From assembly GCF_000383955.1 (NCBI RefSeq), contig NZ_KB913013.1, positions 1,283,694 through 1,347,693 of the forward strand: DNA of 64,000 nt. Direction: 5' to 3'. The position numbers and the translations under genes are program-made. This document shows, in pieces, positions 1 through 9,517 of this stretch (positions within the stretch are counted from its first letter, which is position 1; each line of letters begins with the position of its first letter). The notes under the pieces were generated by a model. The model made no database searches and was not told where the DNA came from. It worked only from the letters and a program-made list of their open reading frames with translations. Source of the stretch: Rudanella lutea DSM 19387 (GTDB taxonomy: Bacteria; Bacteroidota; Bacteroidia; Cytophagales; Spirosomataceae).

Positions 1-431
1 AAAACGGCCGCTTCCAGAGCCCGGTCGTCGGTCCAGAGGTTCAGGGCTTCGGCGGGCGGATTAACGCAATAGCCCGGAATCCGGTGCAGATTCAGGTTAA
101 CGTGCAGGTTGTACTGTTTGCCCAGCCGGACGGCCGCATCTACTTCTTTGAGTACCGTTTCGTTTAGCTCGGTCCAATGGGCGGGGTCGCCGGGGGCCCA
201 GCACCGGTACGACATGGGTAACCGGACAAAATCGAAGCCCCAGTTGGCCATCCACTCAAAATCAGACTCCCGGTACGCGCCCCGCCGACCGGAGCCACCC
301 TCGCGGGCTACAAATTTTTCGAGCAGGTTGAACCCACGCCACCGGGGCAACGGGTTGGGCAGCGGCTGCGCCTTGATTTGCGAAAAGGCACCAGCGGCCG
401 TGGTGGCAAGAAGAAACGTGCGTCGGTTCAT
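1..431 (-). CDS. GH5-family glycoside hydrolase (N-terminal part, runs off window)
   Basis: This reading frame starts at the ATG at 431 on the minus strand and stays open to the window edge, so only about 143 N-terminal residues are seen. It opens with a signal sequence beginning MNRRTFLLATTAAGAF, which has a twin-arginine-like look. The mature part has RGFNLLEKF, then WGFDFVRLPMSY, then HVNLNLHRIPGYCVNPP. These match the beginning of the TIM barrel of GH5 cellulase-like enzymes, which cleave beta-glucans or related polymers by a retaining mechanism. The catalytic glutamates lie beyond the edge. It diverges from the sigma-factor gene at 639 and probably belongs to the same polysaccharide utilisation locus. 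Family assignment is good; the substrate is not known. Confidence 0.8.
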   Translation of the reverse strand, partial: MNRRTFLLATTAAGAFSQIKAQPLPNPLPRWRGFNLLEKFVAREGGSGRRGAYRESDFEWMANWGFDFVRLPMSYRCWAPGDPAHWTELNETVLKEVDAAVRLGKQYNLHVNLNLHRIPGYCVNPPAEALNLWTDDRALEAAV

Positions 432-638
432 GCCCTATAAAGCAGGTGAGTACACAGGCATAATGCCCGTTGGCTAAGCTGTACGGACCCAAGGCAGCCG
501 GACGTATAAAAAGGGCCCGGCCAACCTTCGGAGCCAATTTGCCCCCCTCTTAAACCGGCCAACACAAAACCCGACGGAAAATAGTTATTGCTACTGATTC
601 ATTCCTATTTTTTCTTTGGATCAGAAAACTACGTCAGC

Positions 639-1250
639 ATGGCTATTACGCCCGATATGGTCCGCAACTGGTTAGTGCAGATGACGCTGCACAACAATAG
701 CCGTGCTTTTCGCGAGTTTTTTGATTATTTCTACCGCGATGCGTTCCGGCTGGCGTTTTTCTATATTCAGGATAAAGAGACCGCCGAAGAGCTAACGTCC
801 GACGTTTTTCTAAAGCTCTGGGAACGCCGGGAATCGCTCGGTACGGTGCTGCACCCTCGCTCCTATCTGCTCACGTCGGTCAAAAATCACTGTCTCAACC
901 ACTTGCGCAAACAGCAACCCACCTACATGGGCGACCTGTCGTTGCTCGACGAAGAATATTCGCTTGCGAACCCGACTGATGGCCCCGAACAGGAACTGGT
1001 TTGGGACGAAATGCAGCAGGCACTAAACCGGGCCATTGCATCGCTGCCTCCGCGCTGCGGGCTTATTTTCGATATGGTCCGGCATCAGCAGCTTTCGTAC
1101 CGGGAAGTGGCCGAGGCTCTGGGAATCAGCCCCAAAACGGTAGAAATTCAAATGGGAATAGCCCTCAAACGGCTGGGGCAACTAACCACGACCCTGGGCG
1201 AGAGCAACCCAACTATACTGCTGGCCTTTCTTTTTTCGCATTTTTTCTAA
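639..1250 (+). CDS. ECF RNA polymerase sigma factor (FecI-like)
   Basis: The 203-residue protein has the two helical regions of an extracytoplasmic-function sigma factor. Region 2 includes FREFFDYFYRDAFRLAFFYI and AEELTSDVFLKLWERR. Region 4 includes LPPRCGLIFDMVRHQQLSYR and EVAEALGISPKTVEIQMG, a helix-turn-helix for -35 binding. I chose the ATG at 639; an in-frame TTG at 588 would add 17 residues unlike the family. The next gene encodes a FecR anti-sigma protein, followed by an STN-containing SusC receptor. The set forms the usual trans-envelope signalling chain in which a glycan at the outer membrane frees the sigma factor to switch on the locus. The target promoter is presumably that of the receptor operon (inference). 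Confidence 0.92.
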   Translation: MAITPDMVRNWLVQMTLHNNSRAFREFFDYFYRDAFRLAFFYIQDKETAEELTSDVFLKLWERRESLGTVLHPRSYLLTSVKNHCLNHLRKQQPTYMGDLSLLDEEYSLANPTDGPEQELVWDEMQQALNRAIASLPPRCGLIFDMVRHQQLSYREVAEALGISPKTVEIQMGIALKRLGQLTTTLGESNPTILLAFLFSHFF

Positions 1251-1313
1251 AAATCGTTTAGGGGTACCGTCTTACACCCGCTGTCTCCTTCATCAGACAC
1301 GCTCTTTTGCCTG

Positions 1314-2342
1314 ATGAACGACAATACCCTCTGGCCCTTACTTGCCCGATACCTCGCCAACGAAGCCACTTCCGACGAACGACAGTCGGTGGAAAAATGG
1401 CTAGCCACCAGCGATGCAAACCGGCGCCTGTTCGAACGGGTACAACAGCAGTACCGGACGGCAGATACCTTCTCTACCCTGCCGGAGTCGGACCCGAGCG
1501 CGGTTTGGGAACGGCACATTGCCCCGCGCCTGAGCGAAACCGATGCCCCTGTGGTGCGGCCTCTGCGTACGGGTTGGCTGAGCCGAACCTGGCGAGTTGC
1601 GGCCGCGGTGGTGGTTCTGTGCTTATCGGTGTACGGGCTATATGAGTTCATTCAGAGCCAGACCAACGCGCAGGTGGCCCAGACCCCCGTGGGCAAACGC
1701 ACCCTGCTCACCCTGCCCGACGGCAGCCGGGTGTGGCTCAACGCCGACAGCCGACTCGAATACCCGAAAACGTTCGACGGATCGCTTCGGGAGGTTCGGC
1801 TGGTGGGCGAGGCCTTTTTTGATGTGACCCACAATCCACGTCAGCCTTTTGTGATTCGGTTGGCTACGGCCAGCATTCGGGTGTTGGGCACCTCGTTCAA
1901 TGTGCGGGCCTATCCGGGTGAGCAGACGGTTAAAACCACCGTTGTGACGGGCCGGGTTGCGTTTGTCCCGAATAGGAAATCAGCAATGGCCCGGAGTCAG
2001 CCGTCCGACACCCTCTTTATCACCCCCAACCGGCACGTGATTCAGCAGGTTGAGACAATGGCCGTGGCCGAAGAAACCGTTGTGGCCCAGAAAGAAGCCG
2101 CCTGGAAAGACAACCAGCTGGTTTTCGATCAGACACCCATGTCGGAGGTAGCCCGTACCCTCGAACGCTGGTATGGCGTTACGGTGACCCTCGAACGACC
2201 CGATCTGGCAAACTGCCCTCTCACGGCCACCTTTGAGGGGCAATCGCTTACCGAAGTAATGGACCTCCTGAGCCGCACCGGCCGCTTCCGCTATAAGCTG
2301 AACAACAACGAGCTAACCATTGGCGGACAGGGTTGCGAGTAA
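1314..2342 (+). CDS. FecR-family anti-sigma factor
   Basis: 342 residues. A cytoplasmic N-terminal part carries the short helical LARYLANEATSDERQ segment that binds the sigma factor. One membrane segment follows near residues 90-110 (AAAVVVLCLSVYGLYEF). The periplasmic FecR domain contains LTLPDGSRVWLNADSRLEYP, GEAFFDVTHN and RVLGTSFNVRAYPGE. The C-terminal DUF4974 domain starts near LVFDQTPMSEVARTLERWYG and would contact the STN domain of the receptor. It lies 63 bases after the sigma gene and 59 bases before the SusC start, so the three are likely co-expressed. The order and domain set are typical of Bacteroidota regulators; the assignment is secure. Confidence 0.93.
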   Translation: MNDNTLWPLLARYLANEATSDERQSVEKWLATSDANRRLFERVQQQYRTADTFSTLPESDPSAVWERHIAPRLSETDAPVVRPLRTGWLSRTWRVAAAVVVLCLSVYGLYEFIQSQTNAQVAQTPVGKRTLLTLPDGSRVWLNADSRLEYPKTFDGSLREVRLVGEAFFDVTHNPRQPFVIRLATASIRVLGTSFNVRAYPGEQTVKTTVVTGRVAFVPNRKSAMARSQPSDTLFITPNRHVIQQVETMAVAEETVVAQKEAAWKDNQLVFDQTPMSEVARTLERWYGVTVTLERPDLANCPLTATFEGQSLTEVMDLLSRTGRFRYKLNNNELTIGGQGCE

Positions 2343-2401
2343 ACCATCGCCCACGAATCCACAGCACGATAGCTATTCCTTCTATATCCAATCGACTCCC
2401 G

Positions 2402-5400
2402 ATGAAACGTCTTCTACCCTTCGGTATCGCCTTGTTGCTGAGCCTGAACGGATGGGCTCAGGCTCAAAGCGTGTCGCTACTGGCACACAACGCCATTGCC
2501 CGGTCGGATACCCCACCCACCCGCGAGGCCACCATCAGCCTGACGGTTGCCAACCGCTCACTCGACCAAATCCTGAAAGAAATAGAGCGGCAGAGCGGCT
2601 TTACCCTGCTCTACAGCTCAACCCGGCTGCGCTCAACCCGCCGTTCGGTTGCATTTACCAACCAGCCCCTAAGCCGGGTCCTTACCGAACTCATTACCCC
2701 ACTGGGCATGACCTACGAAGTGGTGGGCCGCCAAATTATTCTGCGGGAAGCCAACCCAAACGCATCAGCGGTGGCCGTGGATCGAGCCGTCGGCGGACGG
2801 GTGACGGCTACCGATAGCCCCGACGGCCTGCCGGGCGTAAACGTGACGATCAAGGGAACCAACCGGGGAGCCGTTACCGATGGAGCGGGGCAATATAACC
2901 TGACCATTCCCGACGGCAGCAACGTTATTCTGGTTTTCTCGTTTGTTGGTTACGAACGGCAGGAGGTAGCCGTTGGCAACCAAAGCACGGTTAATGTGCA
3001 ACTCAAACCCGACGAGCGGTCGTTGAATGAGGTGCAGGTGGTAGCCTTTGGCGAGCAACGCACCCGCGACGTAACCGGCTCCATTGCCGGCATCAAAGCC
3101 GCCGACATCCGGCTCAACACCGCGGCCAGCCCCGACGTAGCCTTGCAGGGCCGGGCGGCCGGGGTCCAGATTACTCAGGCGGGCGGTACGCCGGGCGGAG
3201 CCGTCCGGATCAATGTCCGGGGGGTGGCGTCGATCAACTCTAACTCCCAACCCCTGATTGTGATTGATGGCGTCCCGGTTTTGTCGTCGGCGTTCGGGGC
3301 GGGTGGCGTCGCCATGAACCCTCTGGCCGAAATCAACCCGAACGATATCGAAAGCATGGAAGTGCTCAAAGATGCGTCGGCCTCGGTCTTGTTTGGATCA
3401 CGGGCAGCCAACGGGGTTATTCTGATTACCACCAAGCGGGGAGCGAGCGGCAAGCCCAAGTTTGACCTGAGCTACGAAGAGGGAATCAGCAACCCCACCA
3501 ACCGCATTGATCTGGTTGATAACGGGGCCGACCTGCTGAACATCTACAAGCGGTCGGCCCAGAACACCACCCGTACGGGCCTAACGCCGGGCGGTTCTAA
3601 CCTGATCAACGTGCTGCCGACGGGGATTCTGCAAGGTTCACTCGCTCCAGCCCTGAACAACCGGCTCGTCGATTCCACCACGCTCTACAATACCAGTACC
3701 AACTGGGTCGATCAGGTCTTGCGGCAGGGTCGCTACCGGCAGGCATCGCTGTCGGCGGGCCTGGGCAACAAGTACATCACGGTGTATGCCAGCGGCTCGT
3801 ACCGAAAAGAAGACGGAATCGTTATCGGGCAGGGGCTCGAACGGGTCAGTGGCCGGGTCAAGGTCGATGCAAAGCCGGTGCGCTGGCTCCATGCGGGCAT
3901 CAACCTGTCGGCCAATCAGGTGAACGTCCCCACGGTGCCTATCGACAACTCGTTCCGGTACGGTTTGTCGACGGCCCTGCCGGCGTATCCGGTCCAACTC
4001 CCCGACGGCACGTTCTTCAACGGCATCAACAACGGTACGAACAATACGTTTCAGATCGGTACGAACCCGGTTTTCTTCCGAAATAACTATTCAAATCTGG
4101 CCCAGACGTTCCGCAGTTCCAACATCGGTTACATTGACCTTAAACCACTGGAGGGCCTCTCCATCCGGTCAGAAGTGGGCTACGATTACCAGCGCACCCG
4201 CAACGATATTCTGTTCAACCCGACCTTGTTTCCGGCGGGCATCAGCAGTCAGGAGCGCAATGGCAATGGCCGGGCCGACAACCGCGACGTGACCAATCAG
4301 ACGGTCAACATCAATAATCTGATCAGCTACGGGCGCACCTTCGGCAAGGCTCATTCGCTCAAAGTGCTGCTGGGCAACAGCTTGCAAAGCACCGTGCAGG
4401 ACAACGAAACGTACATTACCGAAAACGTGGCCGAGGGCGCTACCCGGGGCCGTGACACCATACGCACCGTTGTTTTCAACGACCAGCTCTCGTACCGGTT
4501 CGTGTCGTTTTTTGGGCGTATCAACTACGCCTTCCGCGACAAGTATTTGCTCGAAGCCAGCTTCCGGTCCGACGGGTCGAGCCGATTCGGGCCGGGCAAC
4601 CGCTGGGCCACCTTCCCGAGCCTGTCGGCGGGCTGGGTCGTGAGCGACGAAGCCTTCATGCAAGCCATCCCGGCCATCAGCTTCCTGAAACTACGGGCCA
4701 GCTACGGGATAACGGGCAACGCCGAAATCGGCGATTTCTCGTGGCAGAAAGTGTTCACCTTTGTGGGCTACAACGCGGCCATTTACGGCGGTATTCAGGG
4801 CGGGCAGTTTACGAGCCTCGGCAACCGGAACCTGAGCTGGGAATCGACCCGGCAGTTCAACGCGGGGCTTGATTTCGGGCTCCTCAATAACCGGATCAGC
4901 GGTAACATCGACTATTACGACAAGGTATCGGACGGCCTCCTGCTCGATTACTCACTCGGCCCCCTCTTCGGCACCATCAACAACATCATCACGGTGAACC
5001 TCGGCTCGGTACGCAACCGGGGGCTGGAGTTTGTGCTGAACACGAAAAACGTGGTAAAACCCCGGTTCCGGTGGGAGACCAACTTCAACATTGCGACTAA
5101 CAAAAACACGGTTCTGGGCACTTACGAAGCGCCCTTTCTGAACTACCCATTCCAGTTTATCAGCGGTACCAACATTGCGGCCGTGGGTCAACCACTCGGT
5201 ACATACTACATGGCTCAGTTCGCTGGCTTCGACCCAGCAACGGGCAATGAGCTTTTCTACGAGCGCGACCGGTCGGTGTTTGCCAATACCGGGCGAACAG
5301 TCCGTACAGGCAACCTCTGGGACGGAACGCTGAACAACCAGAGCGGCAACAACGCATTCATTATCACCAATCGGACCCCTTACCCAACCTTGTTTGGCGG

Positions 5401-5935
5401 CTTGAACAATACGTTTCAGTTCGGCCCGATTGATGTGAGCGCGCTCATTTACTTCCAGTATGGCAACTGGATTTACGATCAGGGCGAACGCGCCCAAAGC
5501 TACCCCGGTATCAACAGCAGTGCCTCGTTTCAGTCGTCGCAGGTACTGCGCCGAACCATTCCGGGCGTGGGCGATGTGCAGGAAGCCATTCGCCAGAACG
5601 ACAACACAGCCCTCAACCGGCTGATATTCAATTCAAACGCCCGGAGCATCGAGTCGACACGTTTCCTGCATAATGGCTCGTTTGCCCGCCTGAAAAACCT
5701 ACAGGTTGGTTATAACCTACCCACCGACGCCCTGCAAAAGCTGCGTGTGCGAAGCTTGCGGGTGTACGTAACGGGCCAGAACCTGCTGACGTTCACAAAG
5801 TTCAACGGCTGGGACCCCGAGGTGTTCCGCAACGGGGGCGCGAGTGGCGGCATAGCCAACCTGTCGCCGGGCGTTACCAACAACGACTTACCGCAGATCC
5901 GAACCTTTCTGTTCGGCATAAACCTTGGCTTTTAA
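2402..5935 (+). CDS. SusC/RagA-family TonB-dependent outer-membrane receptor with STN domain
   Basis: The 1177-residue protein starts at the ATG at 2402, which gives a clean signal peptide (MKRLLPFGIALLLSLNGWAQ). An earlier in-frame start at 2333 overlaps fecR and would bury it. Domains in order: an STN domain (about 45-105, with LDQILKEIERQSGFTLLY), a carboxypeptidase-like beta domain (about 125-205, with LPGVNVTIKGTNRGAVTD), the plug (GGAVRINVRGVASINSNSQP, ESMEVLKDASASVLFGSRAA) and a long beta barrel ending TFLFGINLGF. It imports oligosaccharides across the outer membrane with TonB energy and reports binding to FecR through the STN domain. The SusD partner follows 13 bases downstream. Confidence 0.95.
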   Translation: MKRLLPFGIALLLSLNGWAQAQSVSLLAHNAIARSDTPPTREATISLTVANRSLDQILKEIERQSGFTLLYSSTRLRSTRRSVAFTNQPLSRVLTELITPLGMTYEVVGRQIILREANPNASAVAVDRAVGGRVTATDSPDGLPGVNVTIKGTNRGAVTDGAGQYNLTIPDGSNVILVFSFVGYERQEVAVGNQSTVNVQLKPDERSLNEVQVVAFGEQRTRDVTGSIAGIKAADIRLNTAASPDVALQGRAAGVQITQAGGTPGGAVRINVRGVASINSNSQPLIVIDGVPVLSSAFGAGGVAMNPLAEINPNDIESMEVLKDASASVLFGSRAANGVILITTKRGASGKPKFDLSYEEGISNPTNRIDLVDNGADLLNIYKRSAQNTTRTGLTPGGSNLINVLPTGILQGSLAPALNNRLVDSTTLYNTSTNWVDQVLRQGRYRQASLSAGLGNKYITVYASGSYRKEDGIVIGQGLERVSGRVKVDAKPVRWLHAGINLSANQVNVPTVPIDNSFRYGLSTALPAYPVQLPDGTFFNGINNGTNNTFQIGTNPVFFRNNYSNLAQTFRSSNIGYIDLKPLEGLSIRSEVGYDYQRTRNDILFNPTLFPAGISSQERNGNGRADNRDVTNQTVNINNLISYGRTFGKAHSLKVLLGNSLQSTVQDNETYITENVAEGATRGRDTIRTVVFNDQLSYRFVSFFGRINYAFRDKYLLEASFRSDGSSRFGPGNRWATFPSLSAGWVVSDEAFMQAIPAISFLKLRASYGITGNAEIGDFSWQKVFTFVGYNAAIYGGIQGGQFTSLGNRNLSWESTRQFNAGLDFGLLNNRISGNIDYYDKVSDGLLLDYSLGPLFGTINNIITVNLGSVRNRGLEFVLNTKNVVKPRFRWETNFNIATNKNTVLGTYEAPFLNYPFQFISGTNIAAVGQPLGTYYMAQFAGFDPATGNELFYERDRSVFANTGRTVRTGNLWDGTLNNQSGNNAFIITNRTPYPTLFGGLNNTFQFGPIDVSALIYFQYGNWIYDQGERAQSYPGINSSASFQSSQVLRRTIPGVGDVQEAIRQNDNTALNRLIFNSNARSIESTRFLHNGSFARLKNLQVGYNLPTDALQKLRVRSLRVYVTGQNLLTFTKFNGWDPEVFRNGGASGGIANLSPGVTNNDLPQIRTFLFGINLGF

Positions 5936-5948
5936 CCCACAGCACCCC

Positions 5949-7592
5949 ATGAAAACACGACTCATAGCAGGCTGTCTGGCCATTGGCTCGGTACTGGGCC
6001 TGGCAAGCTGCGAAAACTACCTGGACGAAGTAGCCTCGGAGACCCTGATTCAGGCCGAGAATGTCCGCACGGTTGAAGAACTGGAGATTCTGATGACGGG
6101 GGCTTACTCCGGTATTGCCCGAAATATCGCCTTTGGCGGCAACGCGCTCATCATCGGCGAAACCTTTGGCGATCTGGTAGCCATCAACAACACCGGCTAC
6201 CGAAACAGCCCCGGCCGGTCGTCGCGAGTGTACACCTGGACCCACCGCGAAGAAGACTACGGGTTTCAGGCCGAGTTTCTGCAATGGAGTACGTTTGGTC
6301 TCACCAACGCCAACAACGTACTGGAAATTTTGCGGGCCAATCAGGTGCAAACCTCCATGCCGGGCGACCCCCGACGCGATATTGCCCAGCAACGCGGCCG
6401 GATCGAAGGCGAAGCCCGGTTTGTACGGGCGCTGTGTGTGTTTGAGCAAACCCGCCTGCTGGGTTACCCCTGGGGCTACACGAACGACAACAGCCACCCC
6501 GGTCCCATCGCGTCGTTCCGGTCGATGTCGAACTTCGGCGATCTGGCCTACCCGCGCCTGAGCGTTCGGGCGGCTTACGACTCCGTACTGAACGACTTAC
6601 GCATTGCCGAGCGACTGTTGCCCGAAAATTACGACCCGGCCCGGCACCTGCCCGACTACCAGCCCCGCGCCAACAAATACGCGGCTTTGGCGCTCATGGC
6701 CCGGGTGTATTTTCAGCAGGACAATGTGGACAGTTGCCTCGCCGTGTGCAACCGCTTGCTGGGCTCAGGGTCTACCTATCGGTTTCCGCTCGTACCCGGC
6801 AATCAGATGCTCACAGGTCTGTTTCAGCGAACGGCCATTACCCCCACCACCAACGCAGCCACGCGGGATGAGGTGATTATGGAATTTGTGAACGTGGTAG
6901 GCCGAAATGTGCAGACCACCAACGGGGCACCAATCCGAACTCACTACGTATTACAGTCGGCGTACACACCCGCTCAGCTGGGCAACGTAAACAACCTCAG
7001 CAGCGGGCCCAACCTCCGCATGAGCCAGCGATTCAAAACGCTCGCCAGCTTCGACCGCACCCGCGACCTCCGCTACCGCACCCTTATCGACACCACGCAG
7101 GCCGCCAACGCCACTACCGCCTGGAATAGCCCGGACCGGCTTTGGTTCACGCTCAAATGGGGCACCCGGGGTACCGCAAACCTTGGCCCGGCGCAGGGTG
7201 TCAATTCCAACGTGGTGTATTTCCGGTCGGCGGAGTTTATTCTGATGCGGGCCGAAATGCGCGCCCGGAAAAACGACGTTACCGGCGCACTCACCGACCT
7301 AAATGCCATTCGCCAACGGGCCGGCCTAACCGCCCTTGCGGCCCCTCCGGCTGACCTCGTCGCCGAAATTCGCCGGGAATTTGTGCGGGAACTGTTTACC
7401 GAAGGGCAGCGCATTCACGACCTCAAACGCCGACGTGAGGCCGTCGATCCCGGCGACCGAACCGCATCGCCGGGTAGAGCCGATTGTGCCGCAGGCGATT
7501 GCCAGCCTGTTCCCTGGAATAGCCGACTCACTGTTTTTCTGATTCCACAAACCTTTCTGGACCGTAACCCCCTCGCGGTACAGAATGACTGA
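5949..7592 (+). CDS. SusD/RagB-family outer-membrane glycan-binding lipoprotein
   Basis: 547 residues starting at the ATG at 5949. The signal peptide ends in a lipobox (GLASCENYLDEVAS), so the mature protein is lipid-anchored. The N-terminal region has SETLIQAENVRTVEELEILM; the middle has tetratricopeptide-like helices (KYAALALMARVYFQQDN). Near the C-terminus come AEFILMRAEMRARKNDVTGA, LNAIRQRAGL, and REFVRELFTEGQRIHDLKRR, all standard in the family, then WNSRLTVFLIPQTFLDRNP. It caps the SusC channel and delivers glycan. The start lies 13 bases after the susC stop, and the next lipoprotein gene starts 7 bases after its stop, so the operon is tight. The glycan is not predictable from the sequence. 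Confidence 0.94.
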   Translation: MKTRLIAGCLAIGSVLGLASCENYLDEVASETLIQAENVRTVEELEILMTGAYSGIARNIAFGGNALIIGETFGDLVAINNTGYRNSPGRSSRVYTWTHREEDYGFQAEFLQWSTFGLTNANNVLEILRANQVQTSMPGDPRRDIAQQRGRIEGEARFVRALCVFEQTRLLGYPWGYTNDNSHPGPIASFRSMSNFGDLAYPRLSVRAAYDSVLNDLRIAERLLPENYDPARHLPDYQPRANKYAALALMARVYFQQDNVDSCLAVCNRLLGSGSTYRFPLVPGNQMLTGLFQRTAITPTTNAATRDEVIMEFVNVVGRNVQTTNGAPIRTHYVLQSAYTPAQLGNVNNLSSGPNLRMSQRFKTLASFDRTRDLRYRTLIDTTQAANATTAWNSPDRLWFTLKWGTRGTANLGPAQGVNSNVVYFRSAEFILMRAEMRARKNDVTGALTDLNAIRQRAGLTALAAPPADLVAEIRREFVRELFTEGQRIHDLKRRREAVDPGDRTASPGRADCAAGDCQPVPWNSRLTVFLIPQTFLDRNPLAVQND

Positions 7593-7599
7593 TATACCC

Positions 7600-8274
7600 A
7601 TGAAAACCCTATTGCTCACTCTCCTGCTGGCCCTGTCTGTAATGGCCTGCAACGACGACGTTCTCCCGACACTCACACCGACCGATGATGCCCTGAAAAC
7701 AACGCTGCGCGGGATTTGGCTACCCACTCAGCTCCAGATCAAGTATCAGGTTGGCCTGACACCCCGGCAGCGCGACACCACCCTGACACTCACCCCCACC
7801 ACGGCCCCGCTTCTGGTGCCTAACCGGGCCAACGTGATTATGCCCTTTACCGACACGCTGTATATTGGCACAGTAGCTACGGCCCGGATTGATACGTTTT
7901 TTACCCGCAACCGGGGCATTCGCCAACAGGGTAATTTTTTCCTGGCCAGCGGTGCCGACGCCGGTGCGACGATGCTGCGCGTGGGGCGGCCTACGTACAC
8001 ACGTGGGCAACTTACGCGCTGGAACTACGACTTTGTGTTTCACGGCACCGTATTGCCAAACGCCCAAAATCAGCCGGCGTTTACCTACACCAGTTACCCC
8101 AACTACCCGCTCACGATTCAGTCGGTGTCGGGAAATAGGCTGGTGCTGGGTTTCCAGACAACGGGCAACGTGAATAATCTGCCGCAGGTACCCATTACCC
8201 CCGCTAACCAAAACCTGAATACAACCTGGGCGGGCCGGGTGGCCCAGATCACAGCCACGTTTACCAAACAGTGA
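7600..8274 (+). CDS. PUL-associated lipoprotein of unknown function
   Basis: 224 residues. The signal peptide MKTLLLTLLLALSVMAC ends in a lipoprotein Cys. The mature part opens with NDDVLPTLTPTDDALKTTLR and GIWLPTQLQIKYQ. This layout, a short linker then a beta-rich domain, is usual for small surface lipoproteins encoded after SusD. Most of the rest is Thr/Pro/Asn-rich with predicted beta strands (PFTDTLYIGTVATARIDTFF, YPLTIQSVSGNRLVLGFQ). I do not recognise a named family. A glycan-binding or accessory surface role is inferred only from its place 7 bases after susD. The ATG at 7600 gives the signal peptide; an upstream start at 7585 overlaps susD. Confidence 0.75.
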   Translation: MKTLLLTLLLALSVMACNDDVLPTLTPTDDALKTTLRGIWLPTQLQIKYQVGLTPRQRDTTLTLTPTTAPLLVPNRANVIMPFTDTLYIGTVATARIDTFFTRNRGIRQQGNFFLASGADAGATMLRVGRPTYTRGQLTRWNYDFVFHGTVLPNAQNQPAFTYTSYPNYPLTIQSVSGNRLVLGFQTTGNVNNLPQVPITPANQNLNTTWAGRVAQITATFTKQ

Positions 8275-8306
8275 ACGGCCTGACAAAAAACAACCGGAAG
8301 TCGGGG

Positions 8307-8342
8307 CACCATAAACCAAGAACTAAACACCATAAACTAAGG
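8307..8342. repeat. half-element of the TTTAGTTTATCG word family
   Basis: This stretch holds two copies of CACCATAAAC with AAGAACTAAA between them, directly before the ATG at 8344. It shares AAACCAAGAACTA (8313-8325) exactly with 47576-47588, inside the palindrome at 47502-47596. No opposite arm is seen, so it looks like a single arm of that element family. It may also supply the leader of the beta-helix gene. Confidence 0.6.
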
Positions 8343-8343
8343 A

Positions 8344-9513
8344 ATGCGCTGGTTTCTTGTCTTCTGGATATTGGCTACGGGGGCATTGGCCCAAAAACCT
8401 ATGATTGGCGATGCGGGCTGGCAATTTGACGAAAGCCGGTTCGATCCGCGCTTTCCGGCCATGCGGGAGTGGGCCAGGGCGGGCGTTCAGGGAGGTATAC
8501 CCGCCCGATCGGCAACGCCTGTCCGGGCTACACTCCGGCCCGGCGACAACCTTCAGCAGGCCATTGATCAGGTAGCAACCAAGGGAGGTGGGGTAATTCT
8601 GCTCCGCAAGGGCGACTACCCCATCCGCCAAACTGTAACCATCCGGTCGGGCGTTATTTTACGAGGTGAGCACCGCGACAGTACCCGCCTGCTGGTGCAG
8701 ATGAAAGCGCCTTTTTTCAAAACCAACGGCAGTACACCCGCTACCGGCTTCGCCGTAACCGATGCCGAACGGGTCGGTGTCGAGAACCTGACCATGCGGT
8801 ACGCGGCTGTATCGTTTGAACCGAACGACCGTGCTGATACCAACGCAGCCTGGTCGCCCGATGTGTTTCACCGCCCCGAACTCCGCGACACCACGGTGTA
8901 CGTTCACCTGTTGATTTTCACCCGTTGCCGCAACAGTTGGGTCGATGGCTGTACGTTTCTGTGGGCGGGAGCCCATCCGTTGGGTGTATCGGCGTGCCAG
9001 CACATGACACTCCGCCACAACATCATCGACCGGGCCTATATCAAACAGGACAGCCGGCATGGCGGGTACTACGGTTGCTGGGGTTCGAGTTACTGTCTGT
9101 TTTACAACGAAACCGTTCGGCGTATCCGGCACTTTGCGCTCATGCTGCCGGGATGCCGGTACAACGTGGTGCTTAACTGCAATTTCGAGGTCGATGTAAA
9201 CTTCCACGACCGCGACGATGGTGACAACCTGGTCGAAGGGTGCCGGATACACACGCCGGTCTGGCACAGCTGGACGGCCGTGACTACGGGTACCCCGGCC
9301 AAACACGGCCCACCCGGCAAGGGGAATCTGCTGTTCAACAATGCGGTACGCTCTAAAGGCAAGCCCGGTTTTAGCACCAAAGTCCCTTTGCTCGCCCAGT
9401 CATCGGTGATCTACGTGGTAACGAATCAGTTTGGCTCGCCCATTGTCTCCCCCCTCAGGGATGCCCGCCCGCCAAAAGGCGGTACGCTTTACGCTGTTCG
9501 GCCAAAACCCTGA
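8344..9513 (+). CDS. secreted right-handed beta-helix (pectate-lyase-like) protein
   Basis: 389 residues with a signal peptide (MRWFLVFWILATGALAQ). The body has the features of a pectin-lyase-fold beta helix. First comes the typical entry LRPGDNLQQAIDQVATKGGG VILLRKGDYPI, then parallel coil turns rich in Asn and short hydrophobics, such as NSWVDGCTFLWAGAHPLGVS, MTLRHNIIDRAYIKQD, YNVVLNCNFEVDVNF and DNLVEGCRIHTPVWHSW. Proteins of this fold near SusCD genes are usually polysaccharide lyases or GH28/GH49-like hydrolases. I cannot point to a catalytic triad, so the chemistry is open. It ends only 4 bases from the convergent GH42-like gene. It may be co-transcribed with the susCD operon, from which it is separated by about 70 bases. 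Confidence 0.75.
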   Translation: MRWFLVFWILATGALAQKPMIGDAGWQFDESRFDPRFPAMREWARAGVQGGIPARSATPVRATLRPGDNLQQAIDQVATKGGGVILLRKGDYPIRQTVTIRSGVILRGEHRDSTRLLVQMKAPFFKTNGSTPATGFAVTDAERVGVENLTMRYAAVSFEPNDRADTNAAWSPDVFHRPELRDTTVYVHLLIFTRCRNSWVDGCTFLWAGAHPLGVSACQHMTLRHNIIDRAYIKQDSRHGGYYGCWGSSYCLFYNETVRRIRHFALMLPGCRYNVVLNCNFEVDVNFHDRDDGDNLVEGCRIHTPVWHSWTAVTTGTPAKHGPPGKGNLLFNNAVRSKGKPGFSTKVPLLAQSSVIYVVTNQFGSPIVSPLRDARPPKGGTLYAVRPKP

Positions 9514-9517
9514 TTGC

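Noticed and set aside
7430-7545. Possible compensated frameshift near the SusD C-terminus, because another frame reads a plausible VPQAIASLFPGIADSLF
   Set aside because: The main frame gives WNSRLTVFLIPQTFLDRNP, which is the expected SusD ending, so no frameshift is needed.
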